Origin: Salinimicrobium sediminis
Lineage (GTDB): Bacteria; Bacteroidota; Bacteroidia; Flavobacteriales; Flavobacteriaceae
NCBI RefSeq assembly: GCF_900215295.1
Contig: NZ_OCMF01000004.1
Location: 186,001 to 250,000 of the forward strand
DNA: 64,000 bases
Direction: 5' to 3'
How positions within the stretch are numbered: position 1 is the stretch's first letter; each line of letters begins with the position of its first letter. The notes under the pieces were generated by a model. It had not been told where the DNA came from. It worked only from the letters and a program-made list of their open reading frames with translations, and searched no databases. The translations under genes were made by a program, and so were the position numbers. Positions 17,425 through 25,710 of this stretch are shown here, piece by piece.

Positions 17425-19299
17425 ATGAACAAAAATTACTTATTTATACTGTTGCTCATTTTTCCGGCCATTCTTTTTGCGCAATCGTCGAAACAGAAAA
17501 AAGCCGATCGTTATTATGACAACTTTGCCTACACAAAGGCTATTGAGGAATATAAAGACCTGCTGGAGGACGAATACAATACTGCTTACAATCAGCAGCA
17601 ACTGGCAAACAGCTACTACAAGTTAAGAGATCCCGAAAATGCAGTGACTTATTATGCTATGGTGGTGGAGCAACCCGAAATTTCTCCTGAAGTTTACTAC
17701 AATTACGCTCAAATGTTGCGCGGTGTTAGGGAATATGAAAAGTCCAGGGAATGGTTGAAGAAATACCAGGAAGAAGCCCGCAATCCGCAGGGAGTGGAGC
17801 AACTGCTGAAGTCTGATGAAATTGCCGTCTACGACGGACTGGAAAGCTTCAGGGTAAACCCCGCACCTTTCAACTCGCAGTTTAGTGACTTCGGAAGTTT
17901 TGAGAACAACGGCACCATTTACTTTACTTCCGCCAGAGGTGAAGCTGATACAAAAACTAAAATTTACGACTGGACCGGGGAGCCATTTTTAGATATCTAT
18001 AAAACTACCACTGCAAGCACCAATGTTACCCCTGTTGAAGGCGATGTAAATACGGTACGCCATGAAGGTCCTGTAACACTTTCTGCCGACGGGCGAACCA
18101 TGTATTTTACCCGGAACAATTACCTGAAGCGGGATGGAAAAAAAGATGATGAGGGTGTAAACCACCTCAAGATCTATAAAGCATCTCTTGAAAACGGCGA
18201 ATGGACTAACATAGAAGAGTTACCTTTTAGCAACAACGAATACTCTGTAGGACATCCAAGCCTTTCAGCAGATGGTAAAACGCTTTATTTTGTTTCTGAA
18301 GCTCCCGGAGGAATGGGTGGGTCTGACATATATAAAGTTAGTGTTGAAAATGGCACTTTTGGAACCCCTCAAAATTTAGGAGCACCTATTAATACTCCCG
18401 GAAATGAGGTCTTTCCATTTATAGCTGAAAACGGGAATTTCTACTTCTCTTCAGACGGTCATAAAGGCTACGGATTACTGGATGTTTTTGTGGTTACTGC
18501 TGATGCACCCGGAAAAGTTCAGAATTTGGGAGAGCCGGTGAACAGCAATATGGATGACTTTTCCTTTTCCTATTCCGGAAATGATAATTCCAAAGGTTTT
18601 GTTTCATCAAATCGTGAAGGAGGTCAGGGAAATGATGACATTTACCAATTAAACATTCTTGCTCCTCTTGTCCTTAAAGGAAAGGTAACAGATTCTATTA
18701 ACGACAAGCCAATAGCAAATGCATCTTTAAGGTTGTTGGGAGAAGACGGTCGCCAGATCGCATTTTTGGAAACCGATTCATTAGGAAATTATCAAACAGT
18801 AGTTGCCAGGGACAAAAATTTAGCTCTGGAAGCAAAGCACATCAAGTACAACACAAAAAATGAGCAGGTAAGTACTGCCAACATGGATGACAGGAAAGAG
18901 TTTGTTTATGACATTGAACTCTCTCCAATCAATGACGTGGAATACCTGGCTGAGATCAATAAGATCTATTTTGATTTTGACAAATCGAATATCCGTCCGG
19001 ATGCTGCACAGGAACTTGATAAGCTGGTAAATTTAATGGCCAACGAATATCCTGAGCTTGTGATAGAAATTGGATCCCATACAGATCGCAGAGGTTCTGC
19101 AGAATACAACCGCCGCTTAGCTGAAAGAAGAGCTCAGGCAACACGGGATTACCTTGTAGAAAACGGAATAGCCGCAGAAAGGATTGTAACCTATAAAGGG
19201 TATGGAGAAGAGCAGCCGGAAGTGAAATGCACCAATTGTAACGAACAACAACATCAGCTTAACAGAAGATCCATTTTCAAGGTAGTTAAAATGGAATAA
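17425..19299 (+). CDS. OmpA-family protein with TPR and PD40 repeats (PorE-like)
   Basis: This 624-residue exported protein has a signal peptide ending LLLIFPAILFAQ. Its domain order is TPR-like helices (about 28-130, NQQQLANSYYKLRDPENA), WD40-like PD40 propeller repeats (about 170-400, VTLSADGRTMYFTRN, HPSLSADGKTLYFVSE), a carboxypeptidase-regulatory-like fold (about 413-500, LKGKVTDSINDKPIANASL), then an OmpA peptidoglycan-binding domain (about 510-620, IYFDFDKSNIRPDAAQELD, IGSHTDRRGSAEYNRRLAERRA). This architecture matches T9SS-associated proteins such as PorE that anchor the machinery to peptidoglycan. It lies 16 bases after the PorP/SprF gene and ends the operon before a strong terminator. 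Confidence 0.9.
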   Translation: MNKNYLFILLLIFPAILFAQSSKQKKADRYYDNFAYTKAIEEYKDLLEDEYNTAYNQQQLANSYYKLRDPENAVTYYAMVVEQPEISPEVYYNYAQMLRGVREYEKSREWLKKYQEEARNPQGVEQLLKSDEIAVYDGLESFRVNPAPFNSQFSDFGSFENNGTIYFTSARGEADTKTKIYDWTGEPFLDIYKTTTASTNVTPVEGDVNTVRHEGPVTLSADGRTMYFTRNNYLKRDGKKDDEGVNHLKIYKASLENGEWTNIEELPFSNNEYSVGHPSLSADGKTLYFVSEAPGGMGGSDIYKVSVENGTFGTPQNLGAPINTPGNEVFPFIAENGNFYFSSDGHKGYGLLDVFVVTADAPGKVQNLGEPVNSNMDDFSFSYSGNDNSKGFVSSNREGGQGNDDIYQLNILAPLVLKGKVTDSINDKPIANASLRLLGEDGRQIAFLETDSLGNYQTVVARDKNLALEAKHIKYNTKNEQVSTANMDDRKEFVYDIELSPINDVEYLAEINKIYFDFDKSNIRPDAAQELDKLVNLMANEYPELVIEIGSHTDRRGSAEYNRRLAERRAQATRDYLVENGIAAERIVTYKGYGEEQPEVKCTNCNEQQHQLNRRSIFKVVKME

Positions 19300-19329
19300 A
19301 GAACCCTACATTACTAACCAACCCGGGAG

Positions 19330-19359
19330 AGGAGGCTTTTTGAGCCTCCTTTCTTTTTG
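19330..19359 (+). terminator. Intrinsic terminator of the adhesin operon
   Basis: AGGAGGCT (19330-19337), loop TTTTG, AGCCTCCT (19343-19350), then TTCTTTTT. It lies 31 bases after the OmpA-family stop. Confidence 0.88.
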
Positions 19360-19395
19360 CCCTTTTTTGAAGATGCAGGGCTTAGAATTCAAGTC

Positions 19396-19896
19396 TTACT
19401 TTCTAATGAAGATAAGGGTGACATAGGTCTTATCCTCTGCCTGGATAGCCGAAATTCCGAAATGTGTATTTTCCTCTTCCATGATCTTTTTGTGGTGAGG
19501 ACTATTCAACCAGGCCTTAAAGAATGCTTCGGAAGTTCTATAACCTTGAGCCACATTTTCTCCCATTGCCTTTGCTCCTACCTGCTCTTTTAAAGCTTTA
19601 AGCCGGCTTCCAAAATTGTGATGGCAAATTTCCTTAGCTCCTGCCATATGAAGACTATGAAGTTGCGCCTGTTGAGAGATCTCCTGGAGCCGACCCAATT
19701 CGGCCATTCCATGATCTTTTCTATAATTATTTACCAGGCCCAACAGTTCCACCTCGAGTAGAGAGTACTCTGAAACAGGCGGTAAGAATGAATCCTCTTC
19801 AATCGCATCTTCTGAACAAGCCATTAAATAACAGAAGATGATTAAAATTAACAGCAGCCTTCCTCTAGAGATAAATATTCCAACCTTCCCGCTCAT
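19396..19896 (-). CDS. CAP-domain (SCP/PR-1-like) lipoprotein
   Basis: From the ATG at 19896 this is a 166-residue protein with a lipoprotein signal peptide ending CYLMAC. The mature part is a single CAP domain: LLGLVNNYRKDHGM, LHSLHMAGAKEICHHNF, GENVAQGYRTSEAFFKAWLNSPHHKKIME, HFGISA. The conserved His/Glu positions of the CAP cavity are present. An ATG 8 codons upstream is also possible, but the chosen start puts the basic residues nearer the hydrophobic core. It is a paralogue of the next gene upstream. Bacterial CAP proteins are exported but their function is mostly unknown. Confidence 0.85.
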   Translation of the reverse strand: MSGKVGIFISRGRLLLILIIFCYLMACSEDAIEEDSFLPPVSEYSLLEVELLGLVNNYRKDHGMAELGRLQEISQQAQLHSLHMAGAKEICHHNFGSRLKALKEQVGAKAMGENVAQGYRTSEAFFKAWLNSPHHKKIMEEENTHFGISAIQAEDKTYVTLIFIRK

Positions 19897-20076
19897 TACC
19901 GCACCATTGAGAATCAACAATAAACCAAGCCCCGAAAAGGGTTAGTTAAAATTTGATAAAGGGGAAAAAATGGGGAAGAGAGCCTTTTATTAGCTCCTCC
20001 TGAAGATAATGCTAAAAGATTAAATGGCAGCCCGACATTGCAATTTTTAACTTAATAAGCTTAATAAGGACCAAAT

Positions 20077-20104
20077 AAAAAGAGGCTTATAAAAGCCTCT
20101 TTTT
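20077..20104 (-). terminator. Intrinsic terminator after the second CAP gene
   Basis: AGAGGCTT / AAGCCTCT (20081-20088, 20093-20100) with a 4-base loop. The stem extends through A/T runs on both sides, so on the minus strand it ends in a U tract. It sits 41 bases downstream of the CAP gene stop at 20145. Confidence 0.8.
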
Positions 20105-20144
20105 AACCTTAAATAATTATGAAAAAAGTGGAATTCCTAATTGA

Positions 20145-20645
20145 TTATTTCTTTACAAAAATGTTAGTGAAATATAATTTTCCATCACTACTCTCTTTTA
20201 CCGATATTCCAAAATGAGTATGATCGCCTTCTAAATTCTTCCGGTGGCCGTCGCTCTTGATCCAGGCATTTACTACAGCATCGGCTGTACGGTAGCCGGC
20301 AGCAACATTTTCACTAACTGCTTTTGCATTAACAGATTTTACTAGTGCTTCATAGCGGCTTCCGAAGAAGTCATGGCAAATCTCATTATTTTCGATCATG
20401 TGCCGGTTATGAGCAGCTGCCTGTACAGAGCTTTCATCTAAAAATTGAAGTTGGGACAATCCCTTATCGGAGCGATATTCATTTACAAGTTCCAGAATAT
20501 CGAGTTCAATATTAGTGTATGCGACAGGAGGAGTGGGGGCAGTAAGATTGGCTGTATCGAAGTCCTCAATACTATCTTTCGAACAAGATGTAAGAGAAAA
20601 CGCACAAATTGCCATCATCCACACAAGGGAAGTAAAGTTCTTCAT
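20145..20645 (-). CDS. CAP-domain (SCP/PR-1-like) lipoprotein, paralogue
   Basis: This 166-residue protein from the ATG at 20645 begins MKNFTSLVWMMAICAFSLTSC, a lipoprotein signal peptide. The CAP domain shows LDILELVNEYRSDKGLSQL, HNRHMIENNEICHDFFGSR, SENVAAGYRTADAVVNAWIKSDGHRKNLEGDHTHFGIS and a C-terminal YFTNIFVKK. The frame is open 26 codons further upstream, but that stretch has no signal-like features, so the later start is preferred. It has its own promoter candidate and a terminator, so it is probably transcribed separately from the neighbouring paralogue. Confidence 0.87.
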   Translation of the reverse strand: MKNFTSLVWMMAICAFSLTSCSKDSIEDFDTANLTAPTPPVAYTNIELDILELVNEYRSDKGLSQLQFLDESSVQAAAHNRHMIENNEICHDFFGSRYEALVKSVNAKAVSENVAAGYRTADAVVNAWIKSDGHRKNLEGDHTHFGISVKESSDGKLYFTNIFVKK

Positions 20646-20671
20646 AATGTCGGTCAGTAGGTTTGGGATAG

Positions 20672-20701
20672 GAAAAGTAGTAATTATTTCCGATAAACAA
20701 A
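20672..20701 (-). promoter_or_regulatory. Promoter candidate for the CAP lipoprotein gene
   Basis: On the minus strand TTTG (20698-20701), 18 bases, then TACTTTTC (20672-20679), one mismatch from TAnnTTTG. It lies 26 bases before the start codon. Confidence 0.4.
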
Positions 20702-20821
20702 CAATATAATCGATGAACGACACACTTTAAATAAAATTTAACATATTTTATGCTCTCTTCCTACGAAAAGTGGCCAAAATTATAGATAGATTAATGGTAA
20801 TTATGTACGACGAACGGTAAT

Positions 20822-21727
20822 TTAAAAATTGAATGACTTTCCGTCATCTGCCAGTTGGACGGGAGAAAATATTTTTTCAGCTTCAGCCTTAAAAGGGAGA
20901 ATCGTCTCATAACGTGTAGAGAAGTGGCCAAGTACAAGATGTTCCACGCTTGCTTCTCTGGCAATTGCGGCTGCTTCCCTGGCGGTAGAATGGCCTGTTG
21001 GAGCAGCGAGGTATGCGTGCTCCTCAAGAAAGGTGGCTTCGTGGTAGAGGGCGGTAACCTTATGCAGTTGATCAACCATTCCGGGATGATATGCGGTATC
21101 ACTGCAAAAAGCATAACTTTTAGGAGGATCGGGATCTGCGGTAAGTTTTTCATTCGGAATTACATTACCATCAGCAAGTACTGCATCTTTACCCTTTTTG
21201 ATTCCCTTATAATATGCCACATCAATGTCATACTTCTCTACTTCTTCCATTAGCAACTTTCTTGGCTTAGGCTGCTCCCTAAAAAGATAACCATTGCAAT
21301 AGATGCGATGTTTAAGAGGTATGGTCTCTACGGTAACTTTTCTGGTGGTTAAAATTACTTCGGGTTCATGGGAAGACAATTCGTGAAAATAAAGAGGATA
21401 ACCGGTCCATGAATTAGAAAATTTTAGCTGCAGGGTTATGATCTCTTTTATTCCTTTGGGCCCATAGATGTGCAATTCCGTCTTTCGGTTAAGCAGCATA
21501 AAAGTGGAGATAAGCCCAATCAATCCGTAGAAATGGTCACCATGTAAATGGGAGATAAAGATATGTTTGATCTTACCGAACTTAACTTTGTTCCGGCGCA
21601 GCTCTACCTGGGTACCTTCCCCGCAATCAATAAGCAAAACTTCATTATTGATCTCCAGGACCTGAGAGGTAGGATTGGTAAAAGTACGCGGAGTGGCGGC
21701 ATAGCAGCCAAGAACAGTAAGCTTCAT
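20822..21727 (-). CDS. rnz: Ribonuclease Z
   Basis: This 301-residue metallo-beta-lactamase-fold nuclease cleaves the 3' trailer of tRNA precursors. The zinc motif HLHGDH is at residues 60-65 and the N-terminus LTVLGCYAATPRTFTNPTS is characteristic. Further ligands are in FCSDTAYHPG and near the C-terminal LVLGHFSTRY. The length is typical of the short bacterial form. It is the last gene of pyrR-pyrB-STAS-rnz, 30 bases after the small STAS-like gene. Confidence 0.95.
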   Translation of the reverse strand: MKLTVLGCYAATPRTFTNPTSQVLEINNEVLLIDCGEGTQVELRRNKVKFGKIKHIFISHLHGDHFYGLIGLISTFMLLNRKTELHIYGPKGIKEIITLQLKFSNSWTGYPLYFHELSSHEPEVILTTRKVTVETIPLKHRIYCNGYLFREQPKPRKLLMEEVEKYDIDVAYYKGIKKGKDAVLADGNVIPNEKLTADPDPPKSYAFCSDTAYHPGMVDQLHKVTALYHEATFLEEHAYLAAPTGHSTAREAAAIAREASVEHLVLGHFSTRYETILPFKAEAEKIFSPVQLADDGKSFNF

Positions 21728-21757
21728 CTATCTCTCATTTTTAGAAGAAGATCTGTT

Positions 21758-22090
21758 TTAAAAGCCCAGGTCTCTTTCTATTTCTTCCATTTGAATTATA
21801 TCCCCGGCCTCCTCGAGGGTAGGAACCACAATTAGTTCTTCGGGCACCTGGTCAATGTTGATGGTATCATTGGCAAGAACAAAAGATCTTTTCCCCTGTC
21901 GATGTCTGTTAGAGAGCTCAAGGAAATTCAATAACTCCTGAAGGCTCAGCTCTCCGTACTTCAGAATATCAACAACCACATTGTCATTTTTGAAACTTTT
22001 GTGATGAGCTTCAAGGAAAGAAGCATATTCGGTGACATCATCTTTTTCATCTTTCAGGATCTTATATCCTTCCTTTTCGATTACAATCAT
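21758..22090 (-). CDS. Small STAS-like protein
   Basis: This 110-residue soluble protein has alternating strands and helices (NVVVDILKYGELSLQELLNFLELSNRHRQGKRSFVLAND) that resemble the STAS/SpoIIAA anti-anti-sigma fold, ending in an acidic helix EEAGDIIQMEEIERD. In flavobacteria such a gene is, as I recall, regularly found just before rnz. Its ATG overlaps the pyrB stop by 4 bases (ATGA). No phosphorylatable serine can be pointed to with confidence. Function is unknown; a regulatory role is only a fold-based guess. Confidence 0.75.
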   Translation of the reverse strand: MIVIEKEGYKILKDEKDDVTEYASFLEAHHKSFKNDNVVVDILKYGELSLQELLNFLELSNRHRQGKRSFVLANDTINIDQVPEELIVVPTLEEAGDIIQMEEIERDLGF

Positions 22091-23019
22091 ACTTGTTTGA
22101 TTTTTGAAGCCAGGAGGTAGATCACGGCCATTCGTATTGCAACCCCGTTTTGCACCTGATCCAGGATTATTGCCTGGTCTGAATCTGCCACGTCACTTGT
22201 GATCTCCACTCCTCTGTTTATAGGTCCGGGATGCATCACCACGATCTTTTTGTTCAACGAGTCCAGAAGTTGCCGGTTCAATCCAAAAAGCTGGACATAT
22301 TCTCTGGTACTGGGAAAATAACTGATATCCATGCGCTCATGCTGCACCCGCAACATATTGGCCACATCACACCATTCCAGGGCATTCTTTAGGTTGGGTT
22401 CTACTTCCACTCCCAAAGATCTAATATGCTTTGGGATCAAAGTATAAGGTCCACAAACTTTTACCTGCGCACCCAGTAATTTTAGAGCGAAGATGTTTGA
22501 GAGAGCCACCCTGCTGTGTAGAATATCACCCACGATCACTACTTTTTTTCCTTCAATTTCTCCAAGTTTTTCCCTTATGGAATAACAATCCAGGAGAGCC
22601 TGTGTGGGGTGTTCATGAGCTCCGTCGCCGGCGTTAATGATACTTGCATTCACATGCCGCGAAAGAAAAATTCCTGCCCCGGGATTTGGATGTCGCATTA
22701 CCACCATATCCACCTTCATAGACAGGATGTTATTTACAGTATCAATGAGCGTCTCTCCTTTGGTCACCGAAGAGGAGGAAGCAGAAAAATTTACCACATC
22801 TGCACTCAATCTCTTTTCGGCAAGTTCAAAAGAAAGCCGGGTCCTGGTGCTATTTTCAAAAAAGAGGTTAGCAATGGTAATATCTCTAAGAGAAGGAACC
22901 TTTTTAATCGGCCGGTTGATCACTTCCTTAAAATGATCGGCAGTTTGGAAAATGAGGGCGATATCTTCTTTTGTCAGATATTTAATTCCCAGTAAATGGT
23001 CAACACTTAACTCACTCAT
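22087..23019 (-). CDS. pyrB: Aspartate carbamoyltransferase catalytic subunit
   Basis: This 310-residue enzyme condenses carbamoyl phosphate and aspartate in the committed step of pyrimidine synthesis. The carbamoyl-phosphate loop FFENSTRTRLSFE (S57-R61) and HPTQALLDCYSI are intact, as are MRVQHER and the C-terminal MHPGPINRGVEI. No pyrI regulatory gene is adjacent. This fits control by PyrR, whose gene ends one base before the pyrB start. Confidence 0.96.
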   Translation of the reverse strand: MSELSVDHLLGIKYLTKEDIALIFQTADHFKEVINRPIKKVPSLRDITIANLFFENSTRTRLSFELAEKRLSADVVNFSASSSSVTKGETLIDTVNNILSMKVDMVVMRHPNPGAGIFLSRHVNASIINAGDGAHEHPTQALLDCYSIREKLGEIEGKKVVIVGDILHSRVALSNIFALKLLGAQVKVCGPYTLIPKHIRSLGVEVEPNLKNALEWCDVANMLRVQHERMDISYFPSTREYVQLFGLNRQLLDSLNKKIVVMHPGPINRGVEITSDVADSDQAIILDQVQNGVAIRMAVIYLLASKIKQV

Positions 23020-23020
23020 G

Positions 23021-23563
23021 TTATTCTTTGCTTATTAGGTAAACCGCATCTTCCCCCTCATTTTCCTTCCAATTTACCTTTACTTTTTCCTGATTTACTG
23101 CATCCACCTGCCTCCCGTTATAGTCGGGCTGAATGGGTAAATGCCTGCTGAATCTTCGGTCGATCAAGGTAAGAAGTTCAATTTCGCTGGGCCTCCCAAA
23201 CGATTGTATGGCAGTAAGTGCTGCCCTTATACTTCTTCCGGTATACAGCACATCATCAATAAAGATCACCCGCTTATCTTCAACAACAAAATTGATATTT
23301 GTTTTATTGGCCTCTAGAGGTTTTTCACCTCTTCTAAAATCATCCCTGTAAAAGGTGATATCCAGTTGACCCATTTTTATTTGGGAAATACCATATTCCT
23401 CTTTAAGGATCTTATAGATGCGGTTCGCCAGAAATGCGCCCCTTGGCTGGATCCCAATTAGAACAGAATTTTCAAAAGTAGTGTGATTTTCAATCAACTG
23501 GCAGGCCAAGCGGTGTAAAATGATGTTCATTTCTTTGGAAGCAAGCAACACTTTTTGGCTCAT
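23021..23563 (-). CDS. pyrR: Bifunctional pyrimidine regulator / uracil phosphoribosyltransferase PyrR
   Basis: This 180-residue phosphoribosyltransferase-fold protein has the PRPP-binding loop RVIFIDDVLYTGRSIRAAL and the family-typical VLIGIQPRGAFLANRI near the N-terminus. In Bacillus PyrR binds pyr mRNA in response to UMP and attenuates transcription. I saw no clear anti-terminator/terminator pair in the short leader here. It is the first gene of the pyrR-pyrB operon. Confidence 0.93.
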   Translation of the reverse strand: MSQKVLLASKEMNIILHRLACQLIENHTTFENSVLIGIQPRGAFLANRIYKILKEEYGISQIKMGQLDITFYRDDFRRGEKPLEANKTNINFVVEDKRVIFIDDVLYTGRSIRAALTAIQSFGRPSEIELLTLIDRRFSRHLPIQPDYNGRQVDAVNQEKVKVNWKENEGEDAVYLISKE

Positions 23564-23583
23564 AATTTTCGAAATTAGCTTAA

Positions 23584-23591
23584 CAAAAGTA
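23584..23591 (-). promoter_or_regulatory. -7 promoter element of the pyrR operon
   Basis: Minus-strand TACTTTTG, an exact TAnnTTTG match 20 bases before the pyrR start codon. No TTG is seen at the -33 distance. The implied leader is too short for a PyrR attenuator. Confidence 0.45.
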
Positions 23592-23726
23592 AGATTTTTT
23601 TCCTGAGATGGACAGCCTGCACCGGCTTTTTAAAAGAAGCCGACTCTCAATATTTAAGGGCAATTTAACCAGAAACTCCTTTAGAAAAAGAGAATTTATG
23701 AAGTATCTTGCAGTAAAATTACTTTC

Positions 23727-25592
23727 ATGCTCTACCTTTTACATGATCCTGCAGAAATTGATACTGTAAAAGAAAAGATTCTCCCCCTTTTGGCGAATAT
23801 TAAGCATGAACTCATATCTTTTCCGCTGGATAAAGAGTTTGATCTTGATACCGAATCCTCTCTCCTCCTGTATTTGTCTGATGAATCCCTAAGAAAGGTG
23901 ATCCCTGTTGCGGCAAGAAATAAGTGGCCTGTTGCCATCCTGCCTCATCCGGAAAATAAATTCACCTCTAAAGGACTGGGGATTTCGAACGATCTTGATG
24001 AAGTGATCACAGAATTTTCTGAATGTGAATCTCCTCATGAAATTGATCTTCTCTTTTGTAATGAAATTCCTGTCTTTAGCTCGGTAAATATTGGAGACAT
24101 CTTCCTGCTTTCTGAAGGCAACGGGAAAAAGAGCTTCTTTTCTCAGGTAATGAACATTATCCGGAATATTCGCCGGGCATCCTCTCTTTCTCATCACCCA
24201 TACCAACTTAGCAGTGATGAAGATAAGATCATTAATACTTCTGCCCTGGGAATAGTGGTGGTTGAACACGCATCCAGTTCTCTGATTTCGAAACGCCTGC
24301 TGCAGGACAGCTCCATTAGTGACGGTTCATTTCAGGCCTTCATTCTTTCTCCTCAAAATCTTCTGGTACTTCTTTGGTTCTTTATAAGAAGTCTTTGGCC
24401 ACAAAAGAAGCCTATCGAGAAAACTCCGGCATTTATTGGTCACATAAAAGCCAGCAAACTGAAGGTAAAGTCTGAAAGAATGGAATTTTCTATTGATGGC
24501 GTAAAACATGAGGCTGAAGAAATTGACCTAGAGGTACAAAAACAGGCAATTATCCTGAAGCAGATAAGTATTTACAGCCATAGTGGTGACAATGGAAACA
24601 CTAAAAAAACACTTAAGATCGAGGGCCTTCCCAAAGGAGAAACCCGAAAAGAATTGATCAAACGCAGTTTACCCATCTTACCACGTGCCAATGCCGAGCA
24701 ATTTGAAGACCTTTTTAAAGTCTTAAGGGTAAATTCCGAAATCTCCACCCCTTTTATGGTGATGATGGTATTATCCACCCTAATTGCCACTTTTGGATTA
24801 TTTGCTAATTCATCTCCTGTAATTATCGGGGCTATGATCCTGGCTCCTATCATTTCTCCCATAGTTTCTTTTGCTATGGGGATGGTGCGCTATGATGTCA
24901 CCATGCTCAAAAAGGGGTTTGTGACTATTACTGCAGGAACCCTTATGTCTTTGGCTTTTGCAGCATTTATCGCGCTGATTATTCCCCTTAAGATCCTGAC
25001 TTTTGAAATAGAAGCCCGTTTGTCTCCTACCCTGCTCGATATGGGCATAGCGGTTACCTCGGGGATAGCTGCCGCCTATGCACATTCTAAAGAAAGTATA
25101 GCAAAAAGTCTGGCAGGTGTGGCTATTGCAGTTGCCCTTGTGCCTCCTCTCTCTGTAGCGGGAATAGGAATTGGATGGTGGGACTGGCAGGTGTTTTCGG
25201 GAGCTATTCTACTTTATGCTACCAACCTTGCAGGAATTATACTCTTTGCCGGCCTTACCTTTTTGCTCCTTGGTTTTGCACCTTTTAAAAGGGCAAAAAT
25301 GGGTTTGGTTTACACTTTTATTATAGTGATACTTGTCACAGTGCCTCTTTCCCTCTCATTTAACAGGATCATGCAGGAGGCCAGTATAACAAAAGCACTT
25401 GAAGGCACCACCATTCATAACGTGGTGTTGAGGGATGTAAAAATAAGGTTTGGCCCACAAATAGTGGTTTCATTAAGGCTTGTTGGACCCGAAGCCGTAG
25501 ATCCTGACCGTATCCAAAGTATAAAAGAAGAAATAGAAAAAAAGATCAATCAACCCGTTGTTCTTGAAGTAGTGTCGGCAATTGAATTTTAA
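23727..25592 (+). CDS. DAGK-like domain fused to a DUF389 membrane domain
   Basis: This 621-residue protein has two parts. Residues about 1-290 resemble a diacylglycerol/NAD-kinase-like fold: a Rossmann-like start, then ISDGSFQAFILSPQNLLVLL and a C-terminal beta segment ending KSERMEFSIDGVKHEAEEIDLEVQK, which is the usual DAGK closing motif. Residues about 330-545 are the DUF389 (TIGR00341) membrane domain with six or so hydrophobic helices, including SSPVIIGAMILAPIISPIVS and the small-residue helix VTSGIAAAYAHSKES. A soluble tail follows. DUF389 function is unknown. I see no clear ATP-binding GGDGT in the first half, so catalysis is doubtful. It is monocistronic as far as can be seen. Confidence 0.8.
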   Translation: MLYLLHDPAEIDTVKEKILPLLANIKHELISFPLDKEFDLDTESSLLLYLSDESLRKVIPVAARNKWPVAILPHPENKFTSKGLGISNDLDEVITEFSECESPHEIDLLFCNEIPVFSSVNIGDIFLLSEGNGKKSFFSQVMNIIRNIRRASSLSHHPYQLSSDEDKIINTSALGIVVVEHASSSLISKRLLQDSSISDGSFQAFILSPQNLLVLLWFFIRSLWPQKKPIEKTPAFIGHIKASKLKVKSERMEFSIDGVKHEAEEIDLEVQKQAIILKQISIYSHSGDNGNTKKTLKIEGLPKGETRKELIKRSLPILPRANAEQFEDLFKVLRVNSEISTPFMVMMVLSTLIATFGLFANSSPVIIGAMILAPIISPIVSFAMGMVRYDVTMLKKGFVTITAGTLMSLAFAAFIALIIPLKILTFEIEARLSPTLLDMGIAVTSGIAAAYAHSKESIAKSLAGVAIAVALVPPLSVAGIGIGWWDWQVFSGAILLYATNLAGIILFAGLTFLLLGFAPFKRAKMGLVYTFIIVILVTVPLSLSFNRIMQEASITKALEGTTIHNVVLRDVKIRFGPQIVVSLRLVGPEAVDPDRIQSIKEEIEKKINQPVVLEVVSAIEF

Positions 25593-25710
25593 TACCTCTT
25601 AAAAGTACCTTTTTTAAATCCTTCTTCTGAAAAATTTTCCTGAAGCAGTTACAACCGATTTTTCTTTTTCTTAAATTTATTCAGCTCTCCTTTATCTTAA
25701 TTAATTCTTT

